From NCBI GenBank assembly GCA_965240325.2, contig OZ251226.1, positions 2,356,001-2,420,000 of the forward strand: a DNA stretch of 64,000 bases, read 5' to 3'. Position 1 is the stretch's first letter; each line of letters starts with the position of its first letter. The notes below the pieces were generated by a model. It was not told the origin of the DNA and ran no database searches. It saw only the letters and a program-made list of their open reading frames with translations. A program made the position numbers and the translations under genes. Origin of the DNA: Rebecca billardiae RCC1528 (taxonomy: Eukaryota; Haptophyta). This document shows positions 1-9,574 of the stretch, one piece after another.

Positions 1-1151
1 GTGCCCCCTGGCGCACGTGCGCCATGCGCGCGCGGGCGATGAGCATCTTGGCCTGGCCACGCAGGCAGCACATGCCCAGCTCGCGCCGCATGGTGCCGAG
101 CAGCGCGCGTTCGGCGGCGGGGCGCGAGGACGGAGGGTGCGCTGCTAACTAAGGCGCGCGCGGGCCCACGTGTCCCGCCGCATCTTGGCGATCTTCTTGA
201 GGGTGAGGTCCACCTCCGCGCTTCACTCGCCGAACGCCCCAACGACCGAATCGGGACGATACGATACGATACAATACGATACGATACGATACGATACGAT
301 ACTGCTGCTAATAATGATGTAGTCGTCAAGCTGCATGGTCGATGTGATGAGTACTGCTGACGAGTGCTTCCCAGAATTCTCGGCCCGTTACGTGCCTCGC
401 GTACGGTCTAGTACTAGTAGCAGTAGCGTACTCAGCACCTACTGACAGCGTCTGACGGCACTGTCGCGTGGCTTATCGGTCCGGGCCCGCGTATACTAAC
501 AGTAACAGTAACACGTCGGACGCCGGGGCCCGGGCCCCGCGGGCCCGGCCCCGGGCCGCCCGTTTTGAAATTATTGCCGGCAGCGTCACTACCGCAGTAG
601 CCCGCACTTGGTAATATATATATATATACTGTCACGGTCGGCGGACCGGCAGCGTCGTCGGACTGCGCGCGCGCTACTAATCATCGGCGTCAACACGGTT
701 ACGTCTGCAGAAGTGTGATGCATGATGATGCGCCGGGACTCGGTGTCACTCGACTCTCGAGGCTCTGGGACCGCCGGCCGCGTCCGGGCGACCCGGGGGG
801 CGCCCGTCAGCGGCTGTTAATTGCTCGTCGTTGCTGTCCCACTGGCCGATGCCGCTTCAGTGTTGTCATCCTCGGATGCGTGCACGCCGTGCTCAAAGCG
901 CCGCGCTGGCCCTCCTCGAGCTGCGTCGCGCATCGGAAGGGTTGTCACTGATTGACAGACAGCAGACCGGAGACCCCGGCAACTACAGCCGCTTGCATCA
1001 GCTGGACTGAGCAGGCGCAGAGCAGGGCCGTCACGCGACGCCGGAGCTGGAGAACCTGCGCGAGGACGAGAGAACGCAGCGAGAGCCCGCCTGCGCACTA
1101 TGCGCTGCGCGTCGGGCAGCTCAGACCCTGGGCTTCTCGGCCAGGCACCCC
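1..1151. other. Spacer at window edge with GATAC microsatellite
   Basis: No convincing complete gene. A pentanucleotide repeat (GATAC, with one ACAAT variant) runs from about 256 to 301. Positions 521-562 are 42 bases of only G and C with palindromic GGGCCCGGG words. A short AT run lies at 613-628. The minus strand of 1-135 reads as an open Arg/Ala/Met-rich stretch that continues off the window. It could be the last visible part of a neighbouring gene, but there is nothing to identify it. Confidence 0.4.
256..301. repeat. GATAC pentanucleotide microsatellite
   Basis: About nine tandem copies of GATAC (read as ACGAT or GATAC), with one copy changed to ACAAT. It lies in non-coding sequence, and no function is visible. 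Confidence 0.9.
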
Positions 1152-1676
1152 TCACGCGGACATGGACGGATCGGGAGCAATGGATGATGTCAACCCCATC
1201 TTCTGCAGGCCCGTGCAGTACTGCTTCGCCATCTGCTTCCACGTGGTGGTGACGGTGGCGATGCCCGACATGTGCGCCTCGACAGTGATCTTGAATGCCT
1301 TCTTGCGGCTCACCGTCTTCACCACCTTGGTGATCGCCATCGACACGTAATCGAATGTGTGCACGTCATCGTTGTGCAGGAGCACCCGCCAGATGGGCTC
1401 CTTGTCCACCTGCTCCTTTCGCTCGGTCTCAACGTCCGGTTTGACTTTGTCGATCGTCACGACGCGCGAGCTCTTTCGCTCCTGCTCCCGTGCCGAGTCA
1501 GACGCCCGTGGGTCGATCACCATCTGCACGCCGCGTGCCGCCACCGCTACGCGCGACGCTGGTCGCGCTGCCACAGGTCGGCCCGTGGCGAGTGTTCCGG
1601 GCGAGCGCGAGGATGCGCAGAGCCCAACCACAGACAGAAGCAGGGCGCCCCTCGCGACGGCAGCCAGAGTCGGCAT
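1152..1676 (-). CDS. clpS: Plastid-targeted ClpS, Clp protease adaptor
   Basis: A 174-residue protein. ClpS binds N-degron substrates and hands them to the ClpC chaperone of the Clp protease, in the plastid of algae and plants. The core occupies about residues 93-170. It opens with WRVLLHNDDVHTFDYV, the ClpS strand carrying the N-D-D of the N-degron pocket, and later has the pocket histidine in VEAHMSG. Residues 1-22 form a hydrophobic signal-peptide-like segment (ARGALLLSVVGLCASS), followed by a Ser/Arg/Ala-rich, acid-free stretch to about 50. This is the bipartite presequence expected for a plastid surrounded by extra membranes. I chose the ATG at 1676 because the frame upstream has no other ATG and this start puts the hydrophobic segment first. 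Single exon. A mitochondrial adaptor is less likely. The family is certain; the targeting is inferred. Confidence 0.88.
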   Translation of the reverse strand: MPTLAAVARGALLLSVVGLCASSRSPGTLATGRPVAARPASRVAVAARGVQMVIDPRASDSAREQERKSSRVVTIDKVKPDVETERKEQVDKEPIWRVLLHNDDVHTFDYVSMAITKVVKTVSRKKAFKITVEAHMSGIATVTTTWKQMAKQYCTGLQKMGLTSSIAPDPSMSA

Positions 1677-1984
1677 CCTTGCCGGAAATGTCACCGTCCG
1701 TCCCGAAGTCGCTGTGGTCACGGAGATGCCACCACGGCCACCCAAATCAAAGATGGCGCCCAGGAGACCACGTGTTCGAGACGCGTTTGACGAGACGCGT
1801 CATCAAATGATCATTCCGCGATTCATAATTGCGCCGACGATTAATTTTAATTCAACGATGCGATGGGCGATGGCTGCTCCAGGCCGACGACAAATCGACA
1901 ATGGCGAGCAGCCGAAGCTGAAGAGTGACGGCGCGCCGCGCGCTGGTCGTATCCGCCTGAGGCTGCGGTGGTCTCAGCAAGCTG

Positions 1985-3858
1985 CTACGATGGCGAGGAC
2001 CCTGCAGCTGCGGGCGCCGCTTGCGCCGCGCCGCGCTGCGCCATGCGGTTGTAGAGGCTGCTCACTCGCGCGTGCAGCTGCTCGACCTTGCGGCGGTTGT
2101 TGGTGACTGTCGCGTCGGCGCTCTCTTCGCCCATCGAGGTGCGATGCTCTTCGAGCGTACGCACGACATCGGCGAACGCCACGCCCTGCGCGTGCATCTC
2201 GCTCAGCGTGTGCCTGCTCAGGCCCGCATCACCGCTCGTGAGCAGGTAGCCGATGACCGCAGAGCTGAGCTGCACCGTGAACTCGCCCGCGTCGAGACGG
2301 CCGAGGAAGCGCTCCTCCTCGTCGGGAGGGTCGAGCCCTTGCCGCTCGTTCCGCGCAGCCATGTTCTCGAACGCCTCCTCAAAGTCGTCCACGCGATCAG
2401 CGTACTTGCCCCGCACGCGCACCACCGCGCGCACCTTCTCGCCGTCGCGCTCCACGAACTTTCCGAGAAGCCTCTGGCGCGGCGTGCCCGTCAGCTCGTG
2501 GCACAGAGTGCAGAGCACGCTCATGAGGTGCTCGTCGTCCTCCTTCTCCAGCGCAGTCTTCTCCTTCTTCGACTTCACGTGCTCCGTCGTCAGGTGCCGC
2601 TGCCCGCCGACGAACGGGAAGAGCGCCGGAAAGCCCGAGACCTCGACGAACCGCTCGCAGCACACGGCGTTGCGCTGGAGGGCAAAGTCGAGCGCCTTGA
2701 GCGCGCACCGCGCGGCGTACCTGTTCTCGCGCAGGGTGAGCACCATCAGCTCGATGCCCTCGGCGCGCAGGAAGACCGTCTGGTTTGACGGCAGCAGTAG
2801 CGCCGAGCAGAGGCAGTCGTACACATTCTCCGCGAGCTCGGCCTCCTCCGACGTGGGCGGGTCTGCCGGGACGCACCGCCGGGTCGTGCACGGGAGGGGA
2901 CGCCCCCGTGAGCGCGGCGCGCATGGCGAGGCGCAGGGTGCGAGCGCGCACGGGCTACGGCGGTGGCGGTGCGTGCCGCGCGCCGCGCACCCTTGCGCTT
3001 GTACGCCGACGCTGCGAGCAGCAGCACGTCCACGCCGTCGAGCTCGGCGAGCCGCTTCTGGTTCTCCGGCTGGCTCTGCAGCAGGATTGAGAGCAGCTCT
3101 GTCGCATACAGCCGGTTGGCGTCAAAGGCGCGCTCCTTCACCCTGCGGAGCAGCCAAGGCATGAAGGCGGTCTTGGCGACGACGAGCGGCGCCAGCTTGG
3201 ACGGGTCCGACTCGAGCATGTTCTCGATGATCCCGAGCGTCTTGTGCACCGCCTCCGACTCCTCGGCGACGGTCTCGTTCAGCCTGCCCAGGCAGTCGAC
3301 GAGTACGTCAAAGGCCGAATTCTCGACGAGCGCGCTGATGAGCACGTTCGCCTGCTCGAGCTCAGGCAGGTCGGTGAGGAGGTCGGAGTCGGTGAGCTCG
3401 GCGAGGAGCTCGATCACGCCGATCACGATGTCCAGGTTCTCGTGCGCAAGCAGGCCGAGCACCGTCGGCAGGCAGCCGGCGCTGACAAACGTCGGCAGCA
3501 GCTCGGGCGACGTGCCGAGCACACGGAACTTGTGAAGCTCGGCGTACAGCTCGATCTCGGAGTCCAGAAACTTGCTCGGCTGGTCACCGAACTTCGCGCG
3601 CATCTTGACGTTCTCCGTGACGCGTTTCTCGAACGCAAGCACGAGGTGCTTGAGCGAGCGCTCGTCGAGAGCGTCCTCCTCCACCTCGCCCCGCTGGTCG
3701 GCGGCCTGCAGCGTGCGGTTGACCGTCTCGCGCGTGGCCGCCGCCGCACGCTCCACCCGACCACGCTTGGCGTCGCGCGCCGCGTCTGCGGGCTCATCGG
3801 CCGCCGCCTCCCGCTTGCGCAAGATCTCCTCCTCGAGCTGGGCGAGCGCGTCCGCCAT
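1985..3858 (-). CDS. CTNNBL1: CTNNBL1, beta-catenin-like protein 1 (spliceosome-associated)
   Basis: Two exons, 3858-2991 and 2862-1985, give 581 residues; human CTNNBL1 has about 563. The intron (2990-2863, 128 bp) has a GTGCG donor and a GGCAG acceptor, and it joins KRK to DPPTSEEAE in frame. The product is an armadillo-repeat protein that associates with the Prp19/CDC5L complex of the spliceosome and binds nuclear localisation signals. Family landmarks in order are the acidic/basic N-terminus (LAQLEEEILRKRE), then AFEKRVTENVKMRAKFGDQP, ELLAELTD, SLCS-like YDCLCSALLL, LTLRENRYAARCALKALDFA and EERFLGRLDAGEF. Those landmarks align along the full length of the animal protein, so the gene appears complete. 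The start at 3858 is the only sensible ATG before the conserved LAQLEEE. The 3' end faces ClpS in the same orientation. Confidence 0.93.
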
Positions 3859-4350
3859 GGCCGCGACGCCGAGGGCTTGGTTCGGGGTTGGGAGTACCGG
3901 AAAACCGGGGAAATTAATAAGTATAGTGAGTATAAGTGACGGGAAAAGGGAAATTCAGACAGAATTGTCGCGGTTTTCGATGACTCACGGCCCTCAAGCT
4001 GAGTGATCAAGCTCCACATCAGCCTCCCAGGAACACTTCACAACTGTAGAATACGACTACAGTAGACGACTACAAGTACATAGCTCGGTGACTCCCACCT
4101 TCCCTTAGGCCTTACATTGATGCCGAACGTGAAGCCTGGCATCAGAGTCGTAACACTGTATTGCAAGATGCAGTCTGCGAAGAGTCCGGACCAGGGCGCG
4201 TAATCTCGCCTGCCTGAGTGCCTGAGCTGTGTGCGTCTCTTATTCTTTAGTAAACTGTACCGCGCAACCCAGGCCGCGGACCTGGCTGCCCCACACCACT
4301 GGGCTGCACTGCGACCACGCACGCTGCCTGCAACGTAGTGCCAGCAGTCG
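3859..4350. other. Intergenic region with a TAGTAAACTGTA-type element end
   Basis: No gene. The stretch just upstream of the CTNNBL1 start is locally AT-rich (GGAAATTAATAAG near 3917), the likely core promoter. Positions about 4203-4259 match the dispersed element end that recurs at 33251-33301 and, reversed, at 31138-31173 and 43725-43768. It finishes in AGTAAACTGTA. Confidence 0.5.
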
Positions 4351-6017
4351 TCACGCGGGCATCTTCGTAGTGAGGTACTCGAGCACCGCGCCCTGCTTCT
4401 TGTTGGCTTGCGCGTACTCGATCGCCAGCTTGTTGCGAGCGTCGCGCGCCTCGAGGTCAGCGTCGGCCTCGACGAGGCTGCGAACGACCTCCACCGTGCC
4501 TGTGGGCGGCGTGCGCGGCGCGGCGCGCAAGCGTGGAGCGGAGCCCGTCGTGAGCGCGAGGAACGGCCACGCGATGCGCGGCGTACGGCCCAAGCGCAGC
4601 CGCGGCGCGCGTGCCCCGCGTGATGCTGCGATGCTGCGCGCGCACGGCCGCACGCACCTGTGCGCGCCGCAATGTGGAGTGGGCGCATCTGGGCTCGGCC
4701 AGGGCGGTTCACGTCGGCGCGGGCGTCGATGAGCATGCGCACGTGGCTGAGCGATCCTCGCTGCGCCGCGTTGTGCAGCGGCGTGTTCTCCAGCCCGCTG
4801 TCGCGGTTGCCCAGGTGCACGTCCGCGCCCGCCTGCAGCAGCAGCAGGCACACCGCATCGTGCTCAGCCTCCAGCGCAAGGTGCAGCGCTGTGGCCTCCG
4901 CCTCGCCCTCCCGGGCGTTCACGTCGGCCGCGTGCTCGAGCAGGAGCGAGACCATCTCCGTGCGCCCGGCGCAGCCCTGCGCACACGCGCACGCGCGCAC
5001 GCGCGCACGCGCGCACGCGCGATCCATCATGCCGCGCGCGCGTGACGACGGCAGTGCCGCCTCGGGTGTGCCGGGCGGCCGCCGGTTGGAGTGCAACGCT
5101 TGATGCGGCATGCACCAAAGGCGGGGGCCGCGCGCCAGAGCGCACGCGGGCGGGCGTACCTCCACGGCGAGGTGCAGGCAGGCCTTCCCGACGTCGCTCA
5201 CCGTCGAAAGCTGGCCGAACGCCTCCCGCCGCTCCCAGTCGCCGCTGCCGTACTCACTTGACGAGCGCGTGAACTGGTTGGGGTTTGCGCGCCCGCTGCC
5301 CAACATCTGCGCCGCGACCGCGACGAATTGCTCGTACGCCGGCACCGGCTCGTCGGCCGCGCCCGAGGCAGCGGGCGGGTCCGGGGCTGCCGCGCGCACC
5401 GCAATGTGCAGCGGCGACAGCCCCGAGCGGCACAGGACGCTCGGGTCGGCCCCGTGTGAGAGCAGGATGCCGCACGCACCCTCGTCGGCGCGCTTTGCAA
5501 CGATCGCGAGCGCGACCTCGCCCTCGTCGTCCATGCCGTCGAGCGCGATGGTCTGCGAGGCGAGGAGCGTTTGCAGCGCCGCGGCCGCATCCACCCCGCG
5601 CGCCGCCTCGTGCAGCTCGGTCCGGGGCTTGCCGAACGCCGGGCGGGAGTCTGGCTCCGGGCACATCTCGAACGCGCGCATTCGGTTGCCCGCGCACAGG
5701 TTCACATCCGCGCCGTTCTCGATGAGGTAGCGCCCGGTCTCGACTTGGTTGCGCTGGGCGGCGCAGTGGAGCGGGCTCGCGCCGAAGCGGTTGACCGCGT
5801 TCACGTTCGCGCCCGCCGCGAGAAGGAGCCGGACGGCGTCGAGCGAGCCCCACATCGACGCAATGTGCAGCGCGGACTGGTCGATGGTGTTGGCGGTGTC
5901 GGGCGAGGCGTTCGCACTGAGGAGCGAGCTCAGCGTCACAACGTCGTTGTCCTTTGCCGCCCCTAGCACGGCATTGATCATCCTGGGGTCGGCGGTCTGC
6001 GGAGCAGGCGGCTCCAT
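4351..6017 (-). CDS. Ankyrin-repeat protein, three exons
   Basis: Exons 6017-5160, 4976-4658 and 4499-4351 give 441 residues. Intron 1 (5159-4977, 183 bp, GTACG donor, GCGCAG acceptor) and intron 2 (4657-4500, 158 bp, GTGCGT donor, CCACAG acceptor) both fall inside ankyrin repeats and restore the repeat pattern when removed. The protein is almost wholly ankyrin repeats. Clear units include QSALHIASMWGSLDAVRLLL, ASPLHCAAQRNQVETGRYLI, LSPLHIAVRA, TALHLALEAEHDAVCLLLL, TPLHNAAQRGSLSHVRMLI and PLHIAARTGTVEVVRSLVEA. No catalytic domain, signal peptide or membrane segment is seen, so it is probably a soluble scaffold with unknown partners. The start at 6017 lies in GCCATGG context. An alternative with intron 1 retained stays open (see findings). 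It is divergent from the sulfotransferase at 6211. Confidence 0.85.
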
Positions 6018-6210
6018 GGCGACGGGCACCCGACGCGCGCGCGGTGGGCGGGTCACGCCCAGTCGGCGCCCGCCAGCACGACGGTGCCGGGCGGGCGCGC
6101 AGGGACCAGGGCGCAGCACCGGACCGGCGGCGCTGCGCTTGCGCCTCGATCACCGAGAGATGGCGACGGCCAGCGCGCCTGGTCGCTAAGATGTGCGGCT
6201 GCTCGGTTCG

Positions 6211-8013
6211 ATGGCGTGGCTCCTCGAGCGCGTGGTTTTCGGCGTCACGCTCTTTGCGGCCCTCCTGCTCGTACTCAACCTCATCCAGGCGCAGAACGGC
6301 ACACTCGATCCCATCGTTGCCGTGCCCACGATTCCGGGGCAGCGGGAGCGCAGCCCGCGGCACGCCCCACCGCCTGTCGTCCTTGGAAGCAATCGCACGG
6401 TGCAGGCCGAGCGCACACAGATACGCGTCGCGCCGAGCGCGCCGCAGCTCTTGCAGGCGCCGCGGGGCGAGCCCTCACGCGTCCGAGTGCGGGAGGTATA
6501 CGTTCCACAGACGCCGACCGCAGCGGCGCAGCCTTTGCGTGCGCAGCCGCGCATTCGTCTGAGAACGCCGGAACGCAGGCGGGTGCCGGGGGACGCAACT
6601 GCGCCAGGGCGACTGGCACCTGCGTGGCTGAACCTGACGTCGGCTCTGCGCGGACGTGGCGCCCCGCAGCTCAACGAGAGCTGGCGGTGCCCGAGCGGGG
6701 GGCAGCTGGAGCTCCTTGGGATGAGCCACAATCGGCAGGGCAAGCCATTCGTGGAGAGCAAGAAGACGACCGTCCCGCCCGTCAACGACATTGTCGCTCT
6801 CCCGCCTCCGCCGACCTGCATGCTCTTCGCATTCTTCCACTTCGACAAGGCCGGCGGCACCGTCCTGCGCGAGTACTTTGATCGGCTGGCCGCTGGCTGC
6901 CGCTCGCGCTCTGCCGTCGACTTTTGCGGCGCGCCCTTCTTTGAGCGCCTGCCCGAGTACAACTACACCTGGTGGGTGGACGACGCGGCAGCGCGTGCGC
7001 AGCTACCGCGAGTGTGGATCGAGTTCCACGCCGGGAGGTTCGGCCTCACGCTCGGCAAGCTCAGCGCCATACGTGCCGCGCTGCGCAACACTGGCTGCCA
7101 AGTGCTGAGCGCGACCATGATCCGCGAGCCGGTTGCCCAGCTCCAGTCGGCGTTCATGTACTGGGGGATCCAGCAGAAGCACTACAACGGCACCATCTTC
7201 CAGTGGTCGGACGAGCTCGGGCTACTGCCCCAGGAAGCGGGTGGGCTGGGCCCCGGCCGAACCGACTGGTTCTTCGGCAGGGTCAAGTTTGCCAACACAA
7301 CGCACCGCAAGGTGTGGGTGGGCGGGAAGCAGCAGCGCCACAGCGTCGACCTCAACCCGTGCAACCAGCGCGTGGGCAAGCCGTGCGATCCGCGCTGCCG
7401 CGAGATGCTCCATGGCTTCCTGCGCGCGCAGGACGTGGTTGCGCCCACGGAGGAGTGGGAGACCGTCTTCCTCGAGCTGAGCGCACGCATGGGCCTCACC
7501 AAGATGCCACTGCACTACAAGCCATCCCAGTGCCGATCGCTCCTCATGAAGCGGGAGGCTGCAAAGCGTGACAGCCTGCGCCACGGGCTCGTGCACCACC
7601 GCGATGAGCTGCGTGCGTATGTGCCCTGCTCGCTCGAGGTGTACCACCATTGGGCGGAGAAGTATCGGCAGCGGGTGGCCACGCAGCTGTGGGCAAGCGA
7701 CGCATTTCGTGCGCGCGTGTGCACGCTGGAGGCACAGTACACGTGCCACCTCAACCACGGGAAGCTGAGCAAGTACGAGGCCAAGCAGTTCACCCAGTTC
7801 TACTGCCGCATGCAGGCATCCATTGCTGCGCCCGGCGTCTGCCCGGAGGCGGCGGCCGGAAGCGCTGCCGGCGACCGTGCTTCTGGCCGGCGTGACGACG
7901 GCGCCGCCATCGGGAAGCAGAAGAACGAGCCTGGCACTGCGGCGCGCGCAGCACGGTCCGGTCGGCCTCTTGCCCTCCGCGGGCCTCCGCAGACAGTCCG
8001 CGCTGCCATCTAG
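6211..8013 (+). CDS. Type II membrane sulfotransferase-like protein
   Basis: 600 residues in one exon. An N-terminal signal anchor (about residues 5-29, FGVTLFAALLLVLNL) and a Pro/Arg-rich stem to about residue 190 point to a Golgi type II enzyme. The catalytic region begins with FAFFHFDKAGGTVLREYF, the phosphate-binding loop of PAPS-dependent sulfotransferases (Lys before Ala-Gly-Gly-Thr). It continues with SATMIREPVAQLQSAFMYW, the 3'-phosphate motif with its Arg and Ser. Later cysteines (PCNQRVGKPCDPRC) suggest lumenal disulfides. It is a distant paralogue of the gene at 58586: both share the K-AGGT loop, the REPV motif and an EEWETV/EEWETG segment. It probably transfers sulfate to a glycan, substrate unknown. 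I chose the ATG at 6211 because the anchor follows directly. The last 80 residues are low complexity. Confidence 0.75.
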   Translation: MAWLLERVVFGVTLFAALLLVLNLIQAQNGTLDPIVAVPTIPGQRERSPRHAPPPVVLGSNRTVQAERTQIRVAPSAPQLLQAPRGEPSRVRVREVYVPQTPTAAAQPLRAQPRIRLRTPERRRVPGDATAPGRLAPAWLNLTSALRGRGAPQLNESWRCPSGGQLELLGMSHNRQGKPFVESKKTTVPPVNDIVALPPPPTCMLFAFFHFDKAGGTVLREYFDRLAAGCRSRSAVDFCGAPFFERLPEYNYTWWVDDAAARAQLPRVWIEFHAGRFGLTLGKLSAIRAALRNTGCQVLSATMIREPVAQLQSAFMYWGIQQKHYNGTIFQWSDELGLLPQEAGGLGPGRTDWFFGRVKFANTTHRKVWVGGKQQRHSVDLNPCNQRVGKPCDPRCREMLHGFLRAQDVVAPTEEWETVFLELSARMGLTKMPLHYKPSQCRSLLMKREAAKRDSLRHGLVHHRDELRAYVPCSLEVYHHWAEKYRQRVATQLWASDAFRARVCTLEAQYTCHLNHGKLSKYEAKQFTQFYCRMQASIAAPGVCPEAAAGSAAGDRASGRRDDGAAIGKQKNEPGTAARAARSGRPLALRGPPQTVRAAI

Positions 8014-8264
8014 CTCCGCCTGAGACGAGGCTATTAGCGTATGATGTGGCTAGACGCGATTCAGTTGTTAGCTGCACGAGGCATCAAGCAGCGCGCGCCT
8101 GCTATTACATTCATCGCCGCCCTGCGACGACTGAGCCGAGAAGTGCGACGACGGTAACTACTACACCCTGTGCAACCCCGGCGGTGCCGCCCCTTACTCA
8201 CTTAGCGGGACGCCGACCACGATGCTCTTCTTACGCCCGCGTCGGACCGGACACAGCAGCGCGC

Positions 8265-9557
8265 TCAGTAGCCGGCCTCCCTAGGCGGCAGCGTCCGCTT
8301 GAGCTCTGCCGGTAGCGGGCCAGCGCGGGGGCTCCACCCGGTGCGCACCCACGCGGCAATCTGCTTGTCGGTGCACTCGAGCAAGTGGACAGGCGAACCG
8401 GTTCGCCTGTCCCCGTCGTCCGGGGCGCCGCACGCGCACACGTTACGAAGCCACCACACGATCCGGCGTGGGTTGCGCTCGAAGGTGTTCGACAGGTAGT
8501 CGTGGTTCTGTCGCTGCTGTGCGGATAGCCCCTCGAGGCCCTGTGGCAGCCACAGGCGGTCCAGTACCCTCTCCACGCGGAACAGCATGCGGCGCACGGC
8601 GCGCGCTTTGCGCTCAGCCTTCTCCGGCTCCACTTCGTCGCGCAGCTCCTCTTCGGCGCGCAGCACGCGGAGCACCTCCTCCTGTGTGATCCACGGGTGC
8701 GACGGCGTGAGCACATCGGGGTACTCGTCATGGACCGCACTGAGGCCATCCATCACGACGTTGCCGGCAGGCTGCGCGTCGTCGTCGTCGCTGCTGTCGC
8801 CCTCGTCCTCCTCCTCGACCTGCTCGCTTTCGGGCTGCTCCATCAGCGCCACGATGCACCGCTCGCAGAGGCACAGCTCGGCGAACTGCAGGAAGCGGAA
8901 GACCAGCTGGCGCATCGCCCCCTCGCCTTCGAAAGACGGGCTCATCCCGTGCGCGAAGCGGCGGAAGTCGACGGTGCCGTCGCCGTAGCACGGCACGCGC
9001 AGCTGCGCCTGCAGGCGCATCGTGCGCAGCTCGAGCGCCGGGCAGCTCTCTTCAGTGTGGCCAAAGCAGTAGTCGCCGCAGCGCAGCGCGCGCGTCGTCC
9101 AGGACGGATCGCCCTGGCCGATGGCTTGGAGTAGCGCGGTGCGCGCTGCGACGCCCTCGTTCGGGGGCTCGCCCATATCCTCCAGGTTGAGCACCGCCGT
9201 CCGCGCGCACAGGGTCACTTGCTTTGGCGAGAGGGACGGGAGCGACGGCTGCGGCGAATAGCGCCAGTCGTCGACGAGCAGGTTTTGGGGGCGCACACGA
9301 AAGCTGCCTTCGACGCCGTCGATTCGAGTGCACGGCACCCTGAAGTCACCAAGCGGGTCAGAGCTTATGGCCAGGGCTTTCAGCTCCGGGGAATGCACGA
9401 CGCGCACGCGCGCGCCGTTGAGCGCGCGGCCGCGCTCGGAGGTGAGACCAAGGACGATGTAGGAGTGTGGCGAGCTCACGGGGTCCACGATGATGCTTCG
9501 GTGCGATTTTACGCGCCACTCCATGGCCTGGGTGGTGGGCGCGCTCGCTGCAGACAT
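8265..9557 (-). CDS. Hypothetical protein with acidic central linker
   Basis: 430 residues in one exon, and I do not recognise the family. The N-terminal half (about 12-260) looks globular and includes a Cys-containing patch (CGDYCFGHTEESC). The C-terminal half from about 300 is helical and charged (ITQEEVLRVLRAEEELRDE, then a basic run) and ends with a Cys pair (VCACG) and a Trp-rich segment. A strongly acidic linker (EEEDEGDSSDDDD) joins the two halves. There is no signal peptide or membrane segment. Its start codon lies only 17 bp from that of the oppositely oriented 2OG-oxygenase fusion at 9575, so the two probably share a promoter. Length, lack of stops and conserved-looking hydrophobic pattern support a real gene. 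An ATG at 9524 is an alternative start. Confidence 0.65.
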   Translation of the reverse strand: MSAASAPTTQAMEWRVKSHRSIIVDPVSSPHSYIVLGLTSERGRALNGARVRVVHSPELKALAISSDPLGDFRVPCTRIDGVEGSFRVRPQNLLVDDWRYSPQPSLPSLSPKQVTLCARTAVLNLEDMGEPPNEGVAARTALLQAIGQGDPSWTTRALRCGDYCFGHTEESCPALELRTMRLQAQLRVPCYGDGTVDFRRFAHGMSPSFEGEGAMRQLVFRFLQFAELCLCERCIVALMEQPESEQVEEEDEGDSSDDDDAQPAGNVVMDGLSAVHDEYPDVLTPSHPWITQEEVLRVLRAEEELRDEVEPEKAERKARAVRRMLFRVERVLDRLWLPQGLEGLSAQQRQNHDYLSNTFERNPRRIVWWLRNVCACGAPDDGDRRTGSPVHLLECTDKQIAAWVRTGWSPRAGPLPAELKRTLPPREAGY

Positions 9558-9574
9558 CGCCGGTCGGATCGTCG

